NCBI GenBank assembly: GCA_004555655.1
Contig: SFHJ01000003.1
Location: forward strand, 9,599-73,598
From: Clostridiales bacterium
Lineage (GTDB): Bacteria; Bacillota; Clostridia; Oscillospirales; Oscillospiraceae
DNA: 64,000 nucleotides
Direction: 5' to 3'
Of the stretch, positions 17,676 to 26,206 are shown in pieces (positions within the stretch are counted from its first letter, which is position 1; each line of letters opens with the position of its first letter). A model generated the notes under the pieces. It made no database searches. It had not been told where the DNA came from and saw only the letters and a list, made by a program, of their open reading frames with translations. The position numbers were made by a program, and so were the translations under genes.

Positions 17676-17690
17676 GTCCGCAGTGCGGAC
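17676..17690. promoter_or_regulatory. Palindrome in the leader of the dehydrogenase-E2-E1 operon
   Basis: GTCCGCAGTGCGGAC, two 7-bp arms around one base, about 50 bp downstream of the -10 box and 26 bp before the first ATG. It could be a repressor site acting as a roadblock. Confidence 0.45.
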
Positions 17691-17742
17691 TGTAATGTGG
17701 CGCAAAAATGGGATTATGTTGAATTGTATGGATTTCATCAGT

Positions 17743-17771
17743 ATTGTACCGCATCCGTGTCATGATGTCAA
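17743..17771 (-). promoter_or_regulatory. Promoter of the dehydrogenase-E2-E1-HAD operon
   Basis: TTGACA (17771-17766) and TACAAT (17748-17743) with a 17-bp spacer on the minus strand, the best -35 in the region. It leaves a leader of roughly 85 nt. Confidence 0.75.
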
Positions 17772-17902
17772 CGAAAAATCCTTTTTTCCATGCCCGGTTT
17801 CGTTGTTTTTTGTTGCCGGGCTGGACATTGTCGCGCAATCTCCGGATAACCAAACGAAAACCAACGGTTTTTCACGTCGAACAGCGCAATGCAGCGGCAG
17901 AA

Positions 17903-17931
17903 AAAGCTCCCGGCTGCAAACCAGGAGCTTT
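17903..17931 (-). terminator. Terminator after the ECF S-component gene
   Basis: On the minus strand AAAGCTCCTGG pairs with CCGGGAGCTTT (one G-U pair, 7-nt loop), followed by a T run. Confidence 0.75.
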
Positions 17932-17934
17932 CCG

Positions 17935-18537
17935 CTATTTTTTCGAAACGACCTGCACGACGCGTGCAATCGCAGCGCTGAGGATGGCGTTGAGCGCAAA
18001 CTCCACAAGGAAGTTGACGCCAATGACGGTCAAAAACAGAACACTGATGACCTCGCCGCCGGAAACGCCGAGAACCTGCTCCAGCTCGGTGCGCAGCACC
18101 GTAGACATGATGAGCGCGAAGATGCCCGTGTTCACAACAGGCGCGGACATGGCCGCAAGCGTGCAGGCCAGCGTCTGGTTTTTCCCGCGCAGCGCACGGT
18201 ACACCCAGCCTGCGGCCACACCGCAGCCGATGCCCTTGCCAAGGCACGTCACCGCCGTCCAGAACGGGCTTGACGTCCAGAGGAAGAACGTGAACTGGTC
18301 GGTGCCGGAGATTCCGACGATCAGCACGATCAGGCCGAACACGCCGCCAAGGATGCCGCCGGCTGTCGGGCCATACAGAATCGCTCCGACGACGATGGGC
18401 ACCAGCACAAGCGAGAACGACGTGACGCCGATCTTGATGCTGCCGGCAAACAGCTGCAGCACAGCGATGATCGCAATGAGCAGCGCCATGCCGACGAGTT
18501 TGCTCGTCTTTTCGTGGGTTTCGTTTCTTTGGGACAT
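17935..18537 (-). CDS. ECF transporter S component (substrate-binding membrane subunit)
   Basis: 200 residues from the ATG at 18537, preceded by AGGAGG; the open frame is longer but lacks support. Six hydrophobic helices with the ECF S-component pattern: KLVGMALLIAIIAVLQLF as helix 1 with small residues facing the energy module, then SFSLVLVPIVVGAILYGPTAGGILGG. S components bind a vitamin or other micronutrient and dock to a shared EcfAAT module, which is not in this window. The substrate is unknown and no riboswitch was found in the 84-bp gap to ftsK. It probably reads through from ftsK. Confidence 0.8.
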   Translation of the reverse strand: MSQRNETHEKTSKLVGMALLIAIIAVLQLFAGSIKIGVTSFSLVLVPIVVGAILYGPTAGGILGGVFGLIVLIVGISGTDQFTFFLWTSSPFWTAVTCLGKGIGCGVAAGWVYRALRGKNQTLACTLAAMSAPVVNTGIFALIMSTVLRTELEQVLGVSGGEVISVLFLTVIGVNFLVEFALNAILSAAIARVVQVVSKK

Positions 18538-18621
18538 AACAATTACCTCCTGCTGTCGCTCCGGCCATGCCGGATGCAACGCAATGTATATTTCCACCGG
18601 CGTATGCCGGGAGGATACCGC

Positions 18622-21276
18622 TTACGGGATCTCTTCTTCGACTGCCTGGTTGAATTCCTCGGTGCTGCCATCTTTCATGCGCTCCCACTGTTCGCGCGTG
18701 ATCAGCAGCTGCCTCGGCTTAGAGCCTTCAAACGGGCCGACGATCCCCTTCTCCTCCATCTCATCCATGATGCGCGCCGCACGCGCATAGCCGAGCTTCA
18801 GCCTGCGCTGCAGCATCGACACGGACGCCTGTCCGGTCTCAAGGATCACCTCGACCGCCGCTGGCATCATCTCATCGCCGTCAGAGGCAGACGGCTCCGG
18901 CTCGGCCGCGGCTGGCTGCTGCTTGCCGCTCTCGCTGGCCTTCTTGTCGATTTCTGCCATGACCTCGGCGGAGTATTCAGCTGTGTTGCTCCTTTTGACA
19001 AAGTTCACGACCTGCTGCACCTCGTCGTCAGTGATGAAGCAGCCCTGCACGCGCTTGGGCTTGCCCTGGCCGAGCGGCGCATAGAGCATGTCGCCCTTAC
19101 CGACCAGTTTTTCCGCACCGGCCGTATCGAGGATAATGCGCGACTCCATTGCCGAAGCGACAGCAAACGCGATACGCGACGGGATGTTGGCCTTCATAAG
19201 GCCCGTAATGACGTCCGCAGACGGACGCTGCGTGGCAATGACCAGATGGATGCCTGCCGCACGGCCCATCTGCGCAATGCGGCAGATAGACTCTTCGACT
19301 TCTTTTGCAGCCACCAGCATGAGGTCGGCCAGCTCGTCAATGACGACTACAACCTGCGGCAGCTTCTCAAACTCGTCGCTCGAAACAGCCATTTTGTTGA
19401 ACGAATCCAGATCGCGCACGCCGGCGTCGGCCATCAGCCGGTAGCGCCGCATCATTTCCGTTACCGCCCACTGCAGCGCACCCGCCGCTTTCTTGGGGTC
19501 GGTCACAACGGGGATGAGCAGATGCGGGATGCCGTTGTACACGCCAAGCTCGACCATTTTGGGGTCAACCATGATGAGCTTGACCTCATCGGGGCTGGCC
19601 TTGTAGAGAAGCGAAATGATGAGGCTGTTCATACACACCGATTTACCGGAACCGGTGGTGCCGGCGATGAGCATATGCGGCAGCTTTGCGATATCGCCGA
19701 TGATGCGGTTGCCGCCGATGTCCTTGCCGACGGCAAAGGAGATCTTCGACCTGCTCTTACTGAACTCCGGCGAATCAATGACCTCACGGGCAAAAACCGT
19801 GGAGACCAGCCGGTTCGGTACCTCGATGCCGACGACGGAAATCTTGTCCGGGATGGCCGCAATGCGCACGCCCGAAGCGCCGAGCGAAAGCGCAATGTCA
19901 TCGGCCAGATTTGTGACCTTGGACAGCTTCACGCCGCGGTTGAGTTCAAGCTCATAGCGCGTAACCGAAGGGCCGCGCGTGACGTTTATGATGTGCGCCT
20001 CAATGCCGAAGCTCGTGAGCGTATCGCTCAGCCGGTCGGCGTTCTGCCGCATCTCGTCCGTACCGTCCACGCTCGCGCCGCTTCCGGCCTTTAAAAGCGT
20101 GACGGGCGGGTACTGATATTTGGGCGGCTCCGGCTTTTGTTCGATCTGCTGTGCGATTATTGCCGCTTCCTGCTGCACCTCTTCTTTTTTGATGCGCGCC
20201 GGCTCCTGCGGCTCCACGGGCGGCAGCCCGCCGGCCGCCGGCGCGGGTGCTTCGGGTGCGGCAGCCGCTTGTGCCTGCGGCTCATCCAGAATGAGCGGCG
20301 GCAGCTTGCGCGGCAGCGGTGCGGCAGGCTTCGCGCCGTTTGCTTCTGCAAGCAGGCTTTCAAACTGCTGCTTGTAGTCCAGTTTTTCCGCCGGCTCCTG
20401 CGGCGCAGATTCTGCCTGCTGCCCGGTCTTCTCCTGCTCTGGCGCAGGCGTCTCGTCCTGCTTCTGCTTCGTTTTACGGCTCTGCGCGACAAATTCATCC
20501 GGGCGGACGATCTTCTTCTCCTGTGTGACAGGCTCTTTGACCGGCAGCGGCGGCTCGTCCACCGGCAGGTCAAACTCCGCCGCTCTCGAGCGCTTGCGCT
20601 CGACATGCTCGATGCGTTTTTCCGCCACATGGTTTACGATGACCTCCGCCGGGTCGCGATGCTCGCGTTTGGGCGGATCATATTCCGGCCGCGGCCGGTT
20701 CTTGATGGCGGTGATGATGCCGGTGACGGTCATGTTGAGACTCGTGAGCAGCAGCAGCGCCAGCGCGAACAGCAGTACGATTACCGCGCCGATACGGCTG
20801 ACAATAAGCTCCAAAAGCTGCGCCAGCAATCCCGCGATCACACCTCCCGCCGTACCGTCGATGCCTCCTGTCCAGAGCTCCGTCAGCATTGACGCGGACC
20901 AAGCCGCGCCGTCCTGCCCGCCGACGAGCTGCACCAGCGCGCCGATGGTCACCACGATCAAAAATGTGCACACCACGCGCAGCACAACGGGCCTTCCGTC
21001 ATGCAGCAGCAAAATAAGAAAGCTCATCAAAAACGCAAACGGCAGTATGTAAAAGCCCGCGCCAAAGAGTCCCTGAAACAGCGACGAGATCAGATTCAAA
21101 AACGCTGCGTCGATCCGGAAGCATCCCAGCACGGTAAAAATCGACAAAAACAGGCACACGAACGCACCCACCTCCCGGCGGACAGGCCTGCGCTGGCTGC
21201 TTTTCGCGGCTGAACCGCCGCTTTTTTTCCGCGCGCGGGAGCTTGACGATGTTTTGCTGCGCTTTTGCCGCGCCAT
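18622..21276 (-). CDS. ftsK: DNA translocase FtsK/SpoIIIE family
   Basis: 884 residues from the Met at 21276, which has GAGGTGA at a good distance; an in-frame Met at 21297 is a weaker choice. Residues about 1-30 are basic (RSKTSSSSRARKKSGG) and precede four membrane helices up to about 190. A long Pro/Glu/Ala-rich linker follows to about 400. The hexameric motor has Walker A GTTGSGKSVCMN and Walker B VVVIDELADLM, and the C-terminal winged-helix gamma domain has ASVSMLQRRLKLGYARAARI. It pumps chromosomal DNA through the division or sporulation septum. Co-directional with uppP and tepA; tepA next to the translocase gene also occurs in Bacillus. Confidence 0.95.
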   Translation of the reverse strand: MARQKRSKTSSSSRARKKSGGSAAKSSQRRPVRREVGAFVCLFLSIFTVLGCFRIDAAFLNLISSLFQGLFGAGFYILPFAFLMSFLILLLHDGRPVVLRVVCTFLIVVTIGALVQLVGGQDGAAWSASMLTELWTGGIDGTAGGVIAGLLAQLLELIVSRIGAVIVLLFALALLLLTSLNMTVTGIITAIKNRPRPEYDPPKREHRDPAEVIVNHVAEKRIEHVERKRSRAAEFDLPVDEPPLPVKEPVTQEKKIVRPDEFVAQSRKTKQKQDETPAPEQEKTGQQAESAPQEPAEKLDYKQQFESLLAEANGAKPAAPLPRKLPPLILDEPQAQAAAAPEAPAPAAGGLPPVEPQEPARIKKEEVQQEAAIIAQQIEQKPEPPKYQYPPVTLLKAGSGASVDGTDEMRQNADRLSDTLTSFGIEAHIINVTRGPSVTRYELELNRGVKLSKVTNLADDIALSLGASGVRIAAIPDKISVVGIEVPNRLVSTVFAREVIDSPEFSKSRSKISFAVGKDIGGNRIIGDIAKLPHMLIAGTTGSGKSVCMNSLIISLLYKASPDEVKLIMVDPKMVELGVYNGIPHLLIPVVTDPKKAAGALQWAVTEMMRRYRLMADAGVRDLDSFNKMAVSSDEFEKLPQVVVVIDELADLMLVAAKEVEESICRIAQMGRAAGIHLVIATQRPSADVITGLMKANIPSRIAFAVASAMESRIILDTAGAEKLVGKGDMLYAPLGQGKPKRVQGCFITDDEVQQVVNFVKRSNTAEYSAEVMAEIDKKASESGKQQPAAAEPEPSASDGDEMMPAAVEVILETGQASVSMLQRRLKLGYARAARIMDEMEEKGIVGPFEGSKPRQLLITREQWERMKDGSTEEFNQAVEEEIP

Positions 21277-21286
21277 TTGATTCACC

Positions 21287-22117
21287 TCACGATACAAGCG
21301 ATAAGATCAGCGTCAGCAGTCCGACGCCCCAGCAGTAGTAGGCAAAGCCGCCGAACTTGCCGCGCTGAACGATCACACGCAAAAAATAGATGGCCAGATA
21401 CCCGGATACGAACGCAACGGCCACGCCCACGAGATACATGGGCACATACGACCAGTTGATGTCTGCCCGCACTGCATCGATGAGCGACAGAAGATTCGCC
21501 CCCAAAACCGCCGGGATGGACAGCAGAAACGAAAACTGCACAGCAAACGACCGGTCAAAGCCGCGCAGCATGCCGGCTGAAATCGTCGTACCGGAACGCG
21601 ACAGTCCCGGCACGACAGCAACCATCTGGCTCACGCCCACGACGAGCGCGTCAAAGATGGTGGCGCTGCGTGCGTTCTTGTTGCCGTGCCCCCATCGGTC
21701 GGCCGCAAAAAGCAGAAAGCCCGTCGCCACAAGCGCGAAGCCGATGAAAAACGTATTGGCGTAGAGCGACTCCACCGCATCTTTGAAAAACACGGCAAAA
21801 GCAAGCGGCAGCGTCGCAAAAATCAGAAACAGAACCATGCGCCGCGTCAGCCGGTCGGGCTTTTGTCCGCGCGGCAGCTTTTTCAGATGTAGCATGCACA
21901 GCCCTTCGCGCACCACGCCGCGCACATCACGCCAGTACGCGATGATGACCGCCGCCAGCGTGCCCAGATGCAGCAGCACGTCAAAAAACAGGTGCTCCTC
22001 CGTCTCGCCGAGCTTCAGAAAATTCTGCAAAATTGCAAGATGGCCCGAGCTCGAGATGGGCAGAAACTCCGCCACACCCTGAATCAGCCCCAGCACGACC
22101 GCCGTCAGATAGGTCAT
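21287..22117 (-). CDS. uppP: Undecaprenyl-diphosphatase
   Basis: 276 residues from the Met at 22117 (CGGAGGG upstream). Polytopic membrane enzyme that removes one phosphate from undecaprenyl diphosphate, recycling the lipid carrier used by peptidoglycan and the tagO/wecA pathway. The two signatures are QGVAEFLPISSSGHLAI (near 14-30) and VVPGLSRSGTTISAG, which supply the catalytic Glu, Ser, His and Arg. It sits 10 bp before the ftsK start on the same strand. A minus-strand ATG further up is in frame but lacks a ribosome site. Confidence 0.95.
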   Translation of the reverse strand: MTYLTAVVLGLIQGVAEFLPISSSGHLAILQNFLKLGETEEHLFFDVLLHLGTLAAVIIAYWRDVRGVVREGLCMLHLKKLPRGQKPDRLTRRMVLFLIFATLPLAFAVFFKDAVESLYANTFFIGFALVATGFLLFAADRWGHGNKNARSATIFDALVVGVSQMVAVVPGLSRSGTTISAGMLRGFDRSFAVQFSFLLSIPAVLGANLLSLIDAVRADINWSYVPMYLVGVAVAFVSGYLAIYFLRVIVQRGKFGGFAYYCWGVGLLTLILSLVS

Positions 22118-22247
22118 ATACAGCCCTCCGATTTGATAAGGATACGGCCTGACCATACGGCCGTACAAAACTATATTATCACAAATCGGAGAATATTTCC
22201 ACCATGAAGTGTCAAATCCGCACGTACGTCAAAACAGGGCGCGGCGC

Positions 22248-22949
22248 TCAGCTTTTTCGCCCTGATTCGCGCTTTTTCCCGCGCGCGATCTGTTTGTGCA
22301 GCCACCCCAGTGCGTCGCCGAGACTGCCAAGCTGGTCCATCAGGCCGGACTCCACCGCTTCGCGGCCGTAGACGACCGTGCCCACGTCGTTTGCAATTTC
22401 GTCCGTGGCCATCATATAGTGCAGAAACTGCTCACGCGAGATTTTCGAGTTCTTCGTCACGAAATTCACTATCTGGTCCTGAATCCGGTTAAAATAGTGG
22501 AACGTCTGCGGCGCGCCGATGACCATACCCGTCATACGCACGGGGTGCACCGTCATGCTGGCCGTGGGCACGATCATGCTGCGCCGGGCCGAGACGGCCA
22601 GCGGAATGCCAATCGAGTGTCCGCCGCCGAGCACCAATGACACCGTGGGCTTTTTCATGCCCGCAATCAGCTCGGCAATGGCGAGTCCTGCTTCAATGTC
22701 ACCGCCCACGGTGTTCAGAAGCAGCAAAAGCCCGTCAATTTCCTCGCTCTCCTCGACCGCTGCCAAAAGCGGCAGGACGTGCTCATATTTTGTCGTCTTG
22801 ACCGTCTCCGGCAGCACCTGATGGCCCTCGATCTGGCCGACAATGGTGAGCGTGTAGATCGTGCCGCGGCTGGTGCGCGTCGTCGCCGCGCCAAGATCAA
22901 TGGCCTGCTGTTCCTGCTGTGAAAGCTTATCCTGATTCTCCTGCGCCAT
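22248..22949 (-). CDS. tepA: ClpP-class serine protease, TepA-like
   Basis: 233 residues from the Met at 22949, preceded by GCAGGAGGA. ClpP/crotonase fold: LLLLNTVGGDIEAGLAIAEL, the nucleophile region GGGHSIGIPLA, and His in MTVHPVRMTG. The Arg-rich C-terminus (KKRESGRKS) may contact membrane or partner. In Bacillus the homologue lies beside spoIIIE and was linked to protein export and forespore peptide turnover. Neighbouring ftsK and uppP support the same conserved neighbourhood here. It is cytoplasmic, with no membrane helix. Confidence 0.85.
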   Translation of the reverse strand: MAQENQDKLSQQEQQAIDLGAATTRTSRGTIYTLTIVGQIEGHQVLPETVKTTKYEHVLPLLAAVEESEEIDGLLLLLNTVGGDIEAGLAIAELIAGMKKPTVSLVLGGGHSIGIPLAVSARRSMIVPTASMTVHPVRMTGMVIGAPQTFHYFNRIQDQIVNFVTKNSKISREQFLHYMMATDEIANDVGTVVYGREAVESGLMDQLGSLGDALGWLHKQIARGKKRESGRKS

Positions 22950-23019
22950 GCGTGTTCCTCCTGCAAATGGTTTTCCGTTAGTATTCACCAATACAAGAAA
23001 GCCATTCGCGAAACACGTG

Positions 23020-23499
23020 TTATGTCTCCTGCTGCCAGTCCTTGCAGACATCGACCCAGCCGTCAGAATTGGAATACTGCTCGAGCTCGGCAATCGTCAG
23101 CTCAATGGCGCTGTTGCTGCTGCCACAGGCCGGAAAAACAGTTTTGAATCTGCGAAGCGACGCATCCAGATACACCTTTACACCCGGTTTCACCGCAAAC
23201 GGACACACGCCGCCCACGGCGTGTCCAATATATTCCGGCACATCGTCGTGGGCCAGCATCTTGGCCTTTGTGCCGAACTGCGCCTTAAATTTTTTGTTGT
23301 CCACCTTCGCATCGCCCGCTGCAACGATCAGCACACAGCCGCCGGGCGTGAGAAACGACAGCGTCTTTGCGATGCGCTTTGCCTCCACGCCCAGCGCCTG
23401 CGCGGCCAGCTCCACCGTAGCGCTGGATACATCAAATTCCAGAATTCTGTCCTGAAGACCCAGCTGCGAAAAATACGCGCGTACCTTCTCAATCGACAT
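23020..23499 (-). CDS. YbaK/EbsC-fold aminoacyl-tRNA deacylase-like protein
   Basis: 159 residues from the Met at 23499 (AGGGGG before it). The YbaK-domain pattern is visible: AQALGVEAKRIAKTLSFLTP, the Lys in KTL, VLIVAAGDAKVDNKKF, and VGGVCPFAVKPGVKVYLDASL, the gly-rich substrate loop, ending in CGSSNSAIELTIAEL. The family removes wrongly attached amino acids from tRNA or acts in trans on tRNA-Pro; the exact specificity is unknown. It is divergent from a second YbaK-type gene at 23640, and the two promoters share one -35 box. Probably co-transcribed with tepA. Confidence 0.85.
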   Translation of the reverse strand: MSIEKVRAYFSQLGLQDRILEFDVSSATVELAAQALGVEAKRIAKTLSFLTPGGCVLIVAAGDAKVDNKKFKAQFGTKAKMLAHDDVPEYIGHAVGGVCPFAVKPGVKVYLDASLRRFKTVFPACGSSNSAIELTIAELEQYSNSDGWVDVCKDWQQET

Positions 23500-23565
23500 G
23501 ATATAGCCCCCTGCTTCTTTTTCCTGTGCATCTGGCACATCGCCCGGAAAAAATAAACTTCGGGT

Positions 23566-23617
23566 ATTATAGCAAACTGCGCCGGTTCTTGCAAGAAGCA
23601 CAAAAATATTGTATACT
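23566..23617. promoter_or_regulatory. Divergent promoters sharing one palindromic -35 box
   Basis: TTGCAA at 23589-23594 reads the same on both strands. Rightwards it is followed after 17 bp by TATACT (23612-23617), serving the gene at 23640. Leftwards it is followed after 17 bp by TATAAT (23571-23566), serving the gene ending at 23499. Two RNA polymerases could not bind at once, so the two YbaK-type genes should compete for expression. Confidence 0.7.
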
Positions 23618-23639
23618 GCCTCTGGAAGGAGCTGCAGCT

Positions 23640-24110
23640 ATGACCAAGACCAATGTGATGCGCCTGCTGGAGCAGGCAAAGATCCCCTACCGCGCGGCCG
23701 AGTACGCGTTTGACGAGGCCGATTTAAACGGAATGCACGCTGCCAAGGGCATCGGCATGCCGCCGGAACAGATCTTCAAAACGCTCGTCGCGCACGCGGA
23801 AAAGGCAGGCTACGCCGTATTCTGCATTCCTGTGTGCTGTGAGCTTGACCTCAAAAAGGCCGCGCAGGCAGCGGGCGAAAAAAAGATTGAGCTCATCCAT
23901 GTCAAGGATCTGCTTTCGGTTACAGGTTATATCCGCGGCGGCTGCAGTCCCATCGGCATGAAAAAGCGCTTTCCCACCTATATTGACGAGACGGCCACGC
24001 TCTATGACGAGATTGGCGTCTCGGCCGGCTGCCGCGGCTGCCAGATTTTGCTGCGGCCCGGCGATCTCATCGATTACGCACAGCTCACGCTGTGCGATCT
24101 GACACAATAG
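23640..24110 (+). CDS. ybaK: Cys-tRNA(Pro)/Cys-tRNA(Cys) deacylase-type protein (YbaK)
   Basis: 156 residues from ATG 23640 with GGAAGGA upstream. It matches the true YbaK group better than its divergent neighbour: QIFKTLVAHAEKAGYAVFCIPVCCELDLKKAA, then VKDLLSVTGYIRGGCSPIGMKKRFPTYID, which carries the GGxSP(I/L)G substrate loop. The enzyme hydrolyses Cys mischarged on tRNA-Pro. It is followed 14 bp later by the TSCPD-domain gene, and both end at a shared terminator. Confidence 0.9.
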   Translation: MTKTNVMRLLEQAKIPYRAAEYAFDEADLNGMHAAKGIGMPPEQIFKTLVAHAEKAGYAVFCIPVCCELDLKKAAQAAGEKKIELIHVKDLLSVTGYIRGGCSPIGMKKRFPTYIDETATLYDEIGVSAGCRGCQILLRPGDLIDYAQLTLCDLTQ

Positions 24111-24124
24111 AAAGGAACATCATT

Positions 24125-24385
24125 ATGCAGTTTGAATATCGTACCAAGGGCACCTGCTCCAGCATGATCCACTTTGAAATTGAGGACGGCAAGCTCACGC
24201 ACGTGGAATACACCGGCGGCTGCAACGGCAACCTGCAGGGCATCTCGAAGCTCGTCGAGGGCATGGACGTCGATACCGTTATTGAACGCCTGCGTGGCAT
24301 CCACTGCGGCATGAAGCCCACCTCCTGCCCCGATCAGCTGGCAAACGCACTCATCAAGGCAAAGGAGCATCTGGAAAAAGCGTAA
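24125..24385 (+). CDS. TSCPD-domain protein (TIGR03905 type)
   Basis: 86 residues. It contains YTGGCNGNLQGISKLVEGM and CGMKPTSCPDQLANAL, the Cys pattern of the TSCPD domain otherwise seen at the C-terminus of class II ribonucleotide reductases. Stand-alone versions are common in Clostridia and of unknown function; the Cys residues may bind metal. ATG 24125 follows AAAGGAAC. It is the second gene after ybaK. Confidence 0.85.
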   Translation: MQFEYRTKGTCSSMIHFEIEDGKLTHVEYTGGCNGNLQGISKLVEGMDVDTVIERLRGIHCGMKPTSCPDQLANALIKAKEHLEKA

Positions 24386-24393
24386 TACTTGTC

Positions 24394-24432
24394 AAAAAGA
24401 GGCGGAAGAGCTAAATCATCCGCCTCTTTTTT
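24394..24432. terminator. Bidirectional terminator at convergent gene ends
   Basis: AAAAAGAGGCGGA (24394-24406) pairs with TCCGCCTCTTTTT (24419-24431), with T runs on both strands. The loop contains the stop codon of the facing MmcQ gene. Confidence 0.8.
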
Positions 24433-24767
24433 GGCGCCGTGAGCCGGTAGCTCTCATCGAGCATATCCTGCAGCACATCGGGCGGAACGTCAGAAGCAGC
24501 ACGCACCGTATTCCAGTGCGTTTTATTCATGTGGTACGCCGCCGTAACGCCGTCAAACAGCTGCCGGAGCATGTCCGCCCGCGCCGGCTCACACTTGAGA
24601 TTGATACACAGTCCGTCCCGTTCAAAAATGAAAGCAAAGGTCTTCTTATTGGAAATATGCCGCATTGCCGTCCAGACAACGCCGCCCGCCTCCTCGCCGC
24701 CGAAGGGATAGTCCTCATACGAGTCCGGGTATTCCAGACACAGCGCGATCAACTCCTGCCTTGTCAA
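24411..24767 (-). CDS. MmcQ/YjbR family protein
   Basis: 118 residues with the YjbR fold pattern: ALCLEYPDSYEDYPFG, then VVWTAMRHISNKKTFAFIFERDG and INLKCEPARADMLRQL, and the late segment HMNKTHWNTVRA, typical of the DNA-binding CyaY-like YjbR proteins. Role unknown. It converges on the ybaK-TSCPD pair and its stop lies inside their terminator, so the two transcripts overlap at their 3' ends. Confidence 0.85.
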   Translation of the reverse strand: MTRQELIALCLEYPDSYEDYPFGGEEAGGVVWTAMRHISNKKTFAFIFERDGLCINLKCEPARADMLRQLFDGVTAAYHMNKTHWNTVRAASDVPPDVLQDMLDESYRLTAPKKRRMI

Positions 24768-24851
24768 ATGACCGCCCCCTTTTCTTCAGTATAGCACATT
24801 TTCCTCCGTCTTGATATTAGCAAAACTAATGGAAATTATTGAAAATAACTG

Positions 24852-24880
24852 TTTTACTTATGCTTTGCACATGCTATAAT
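24852..24880 (+). promoter_or_regulatory. Promoter of purA-purB
   Basis: TATAAT at 24875-24880 preceded by TGC (extended -10), with a weak -35 TTTTAC 17 bp upstream. The ATG follows 40 bp later. Confidence 0.6.
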
Positions 24881-24920
24881 GTCCAGAGGTATGAAATATT
24901 CTCAAAAAGGAGTTTTTTCT

Positions 24921-26195
24921 ATGAGCAACTGCGCAATCGTAGGCATCAACTGGGGCGACGAAGGCAAGGGCCGTATGGTCGACCTCATCGCCAAGGAATA
25001 TGATATCGTCTGCCGCTATCAGGGCGGCAACAACGCAGGCCACACCGTGGTAAATGAATACGGCAAATTCGCCCTGCATCTCATCCCGTCCGGCATCTTC
25101 CTGCCCGGTGTTGTGAATGTGCTCGGCAACGGCGTGGTCATTGACCTCGAGAGCCTGTGGGGCGAGATTGACAGCCTGCAGAAGGCCGGAATCTCCATCA
25201 CGCCCGAAAACTTCAAAATTTCCGACCGCGCCACCATCGTTTTCCCCTATCATCGCGCGCTCGACGGGCTGGAAGAGGCACGTCTGAAGGATAAAAAGTA
25301 CGGCTCCACCCTGCGCGGCATCGCGCCGGTCTACTCGGACAAGTATCAGAAGAAGACCGTCATGATGGGCGAGCTTCTCTACCCCGAGTATCTTGAGCAG
25401 CACCTCGGCACCATCCTCGAGTGGAAGAATCTCACCATCCAAAACGTCTACGGCGCAGAGGCCTACAAGCTGGAAGATCTGATGCAGTGGTGCAGGACGT
25501 ACGGCGAAAAGCTGAAGCCCTTCCTCTGCAACACCAGCAAGTACCTCTACGAGGCGGAAAATGCCGGCAAGAACATCATGTTCGAGGCCCAGCTCGGCGC
25601 GCTGCGCGACATTGATTTCGGCATCTTCCCCTACACCTCGTCGTCTTCTTCCATCGCGGGCTACGCCTGCATCGGCGCCGGCATCCCCGGCAGCCACGTC
25701 GACCGCACGGTCGGCATCGTGAAGGCCTACTCCACCTGCGTGGGCGAAGGGCCGTTTACGGCGGAGTGGTTCGGCGAGGAAGCGGAAAAGCTCCGCGCAG
25801 CAGGCGGTGAATACGGCGCGTCCACGGGCCGTCCGCGCCGCGTGGGCCCCATCGATCTGGTGGCTACGCGCTACGGCTGCCGCATTCAGGGCGCGACCGA
25901 AATCGCGCTGACCAAGATGGACGTTCTGTCCTATATGGACGAGATCCCCGTCTGCGTGCAGTATGAGCTCGGCGGCGAAAAGACCGACGACTTCCCCTTC
26001 CCGGCCGTCATCGGTCAGGCAAAGCCCGTCATTGAGACAATGCCCGGCTGGAAGTGCGATATCTCCGGTGTGCGCAAGTATGAGGACCTGCCTGTCGAGG
26101 CCAGAAACTATATCGAGCGCATCGAAAGCAGCATCGGCTGCCGCATCAGCTATGTCTCTGTCGGCGCCAGCCGCGACGAGATCATCTACAGATAA
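24921..26195 (+). CDS. purA: Adenylosuccinate synthetase
   Basis: 424 residues from the Met at 24921 (AAAAAGGAG upstream; an earlier in-frame Met at 24879 overlaps the promoter). It joins IMP and aspartate using GTP, the first AMP-specific step. The GTP loop is GINWGDEGKGRMVDL (8-22), and NNAGHT (near 37-42) holds the catalytic His. Later segments GRPRRVGPIDLVATRYG and ALTKMDVLSYMDEIPVC bind IMP and guanine. It is 11 bp from purB, so the two AMP-branch enzymes are made from one transcript. Confidence 0.97.
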   Translation: MSNCAIVGINWGDEGKGRMVDLIAKEYDIVCRYQGGNNAGHTVVNEYGKFALHLIPSGIFLPGVVNVLGNGVVIDLESLWGEIDSLQKAGISITPENFKISDRATIVFPYHRALDGLEEARLKDKKYGSTLRGIAPVYSDKYQKKTVMMGELLYPEYLEQHLGTILEWKNLTIQNVYGAEAYKLEDLMQWCRTYGEKLKPFLCNTSKYLYEAENAGKNIMFEAQLGALRDIDFGIFPYTSSSSSIAGYACIGAGIPGSHVDRTVGIVKAYSTCVGEGPFTAEWFGEEAEKLRAAGGEYGASTGRPRRVGPIDLVATRYGCRIQGATEIALTKMDVLSYMDEIPVCVQYELGGEKTDDFPFPAVIGQAKPVIETMPGWKCDISGVRKYEDLPVEARNYIERIESSIGCRISYVSVGASRDEIIYR

Positions 26196-26206
26196 GGAGA
26201 CACGCA

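Noticed and set aside
18538..18621. Riboswitch for the ECF S-component gene
   Set aside because: Only 84 bp, with no recognisable riboswitch core or terminator pair.
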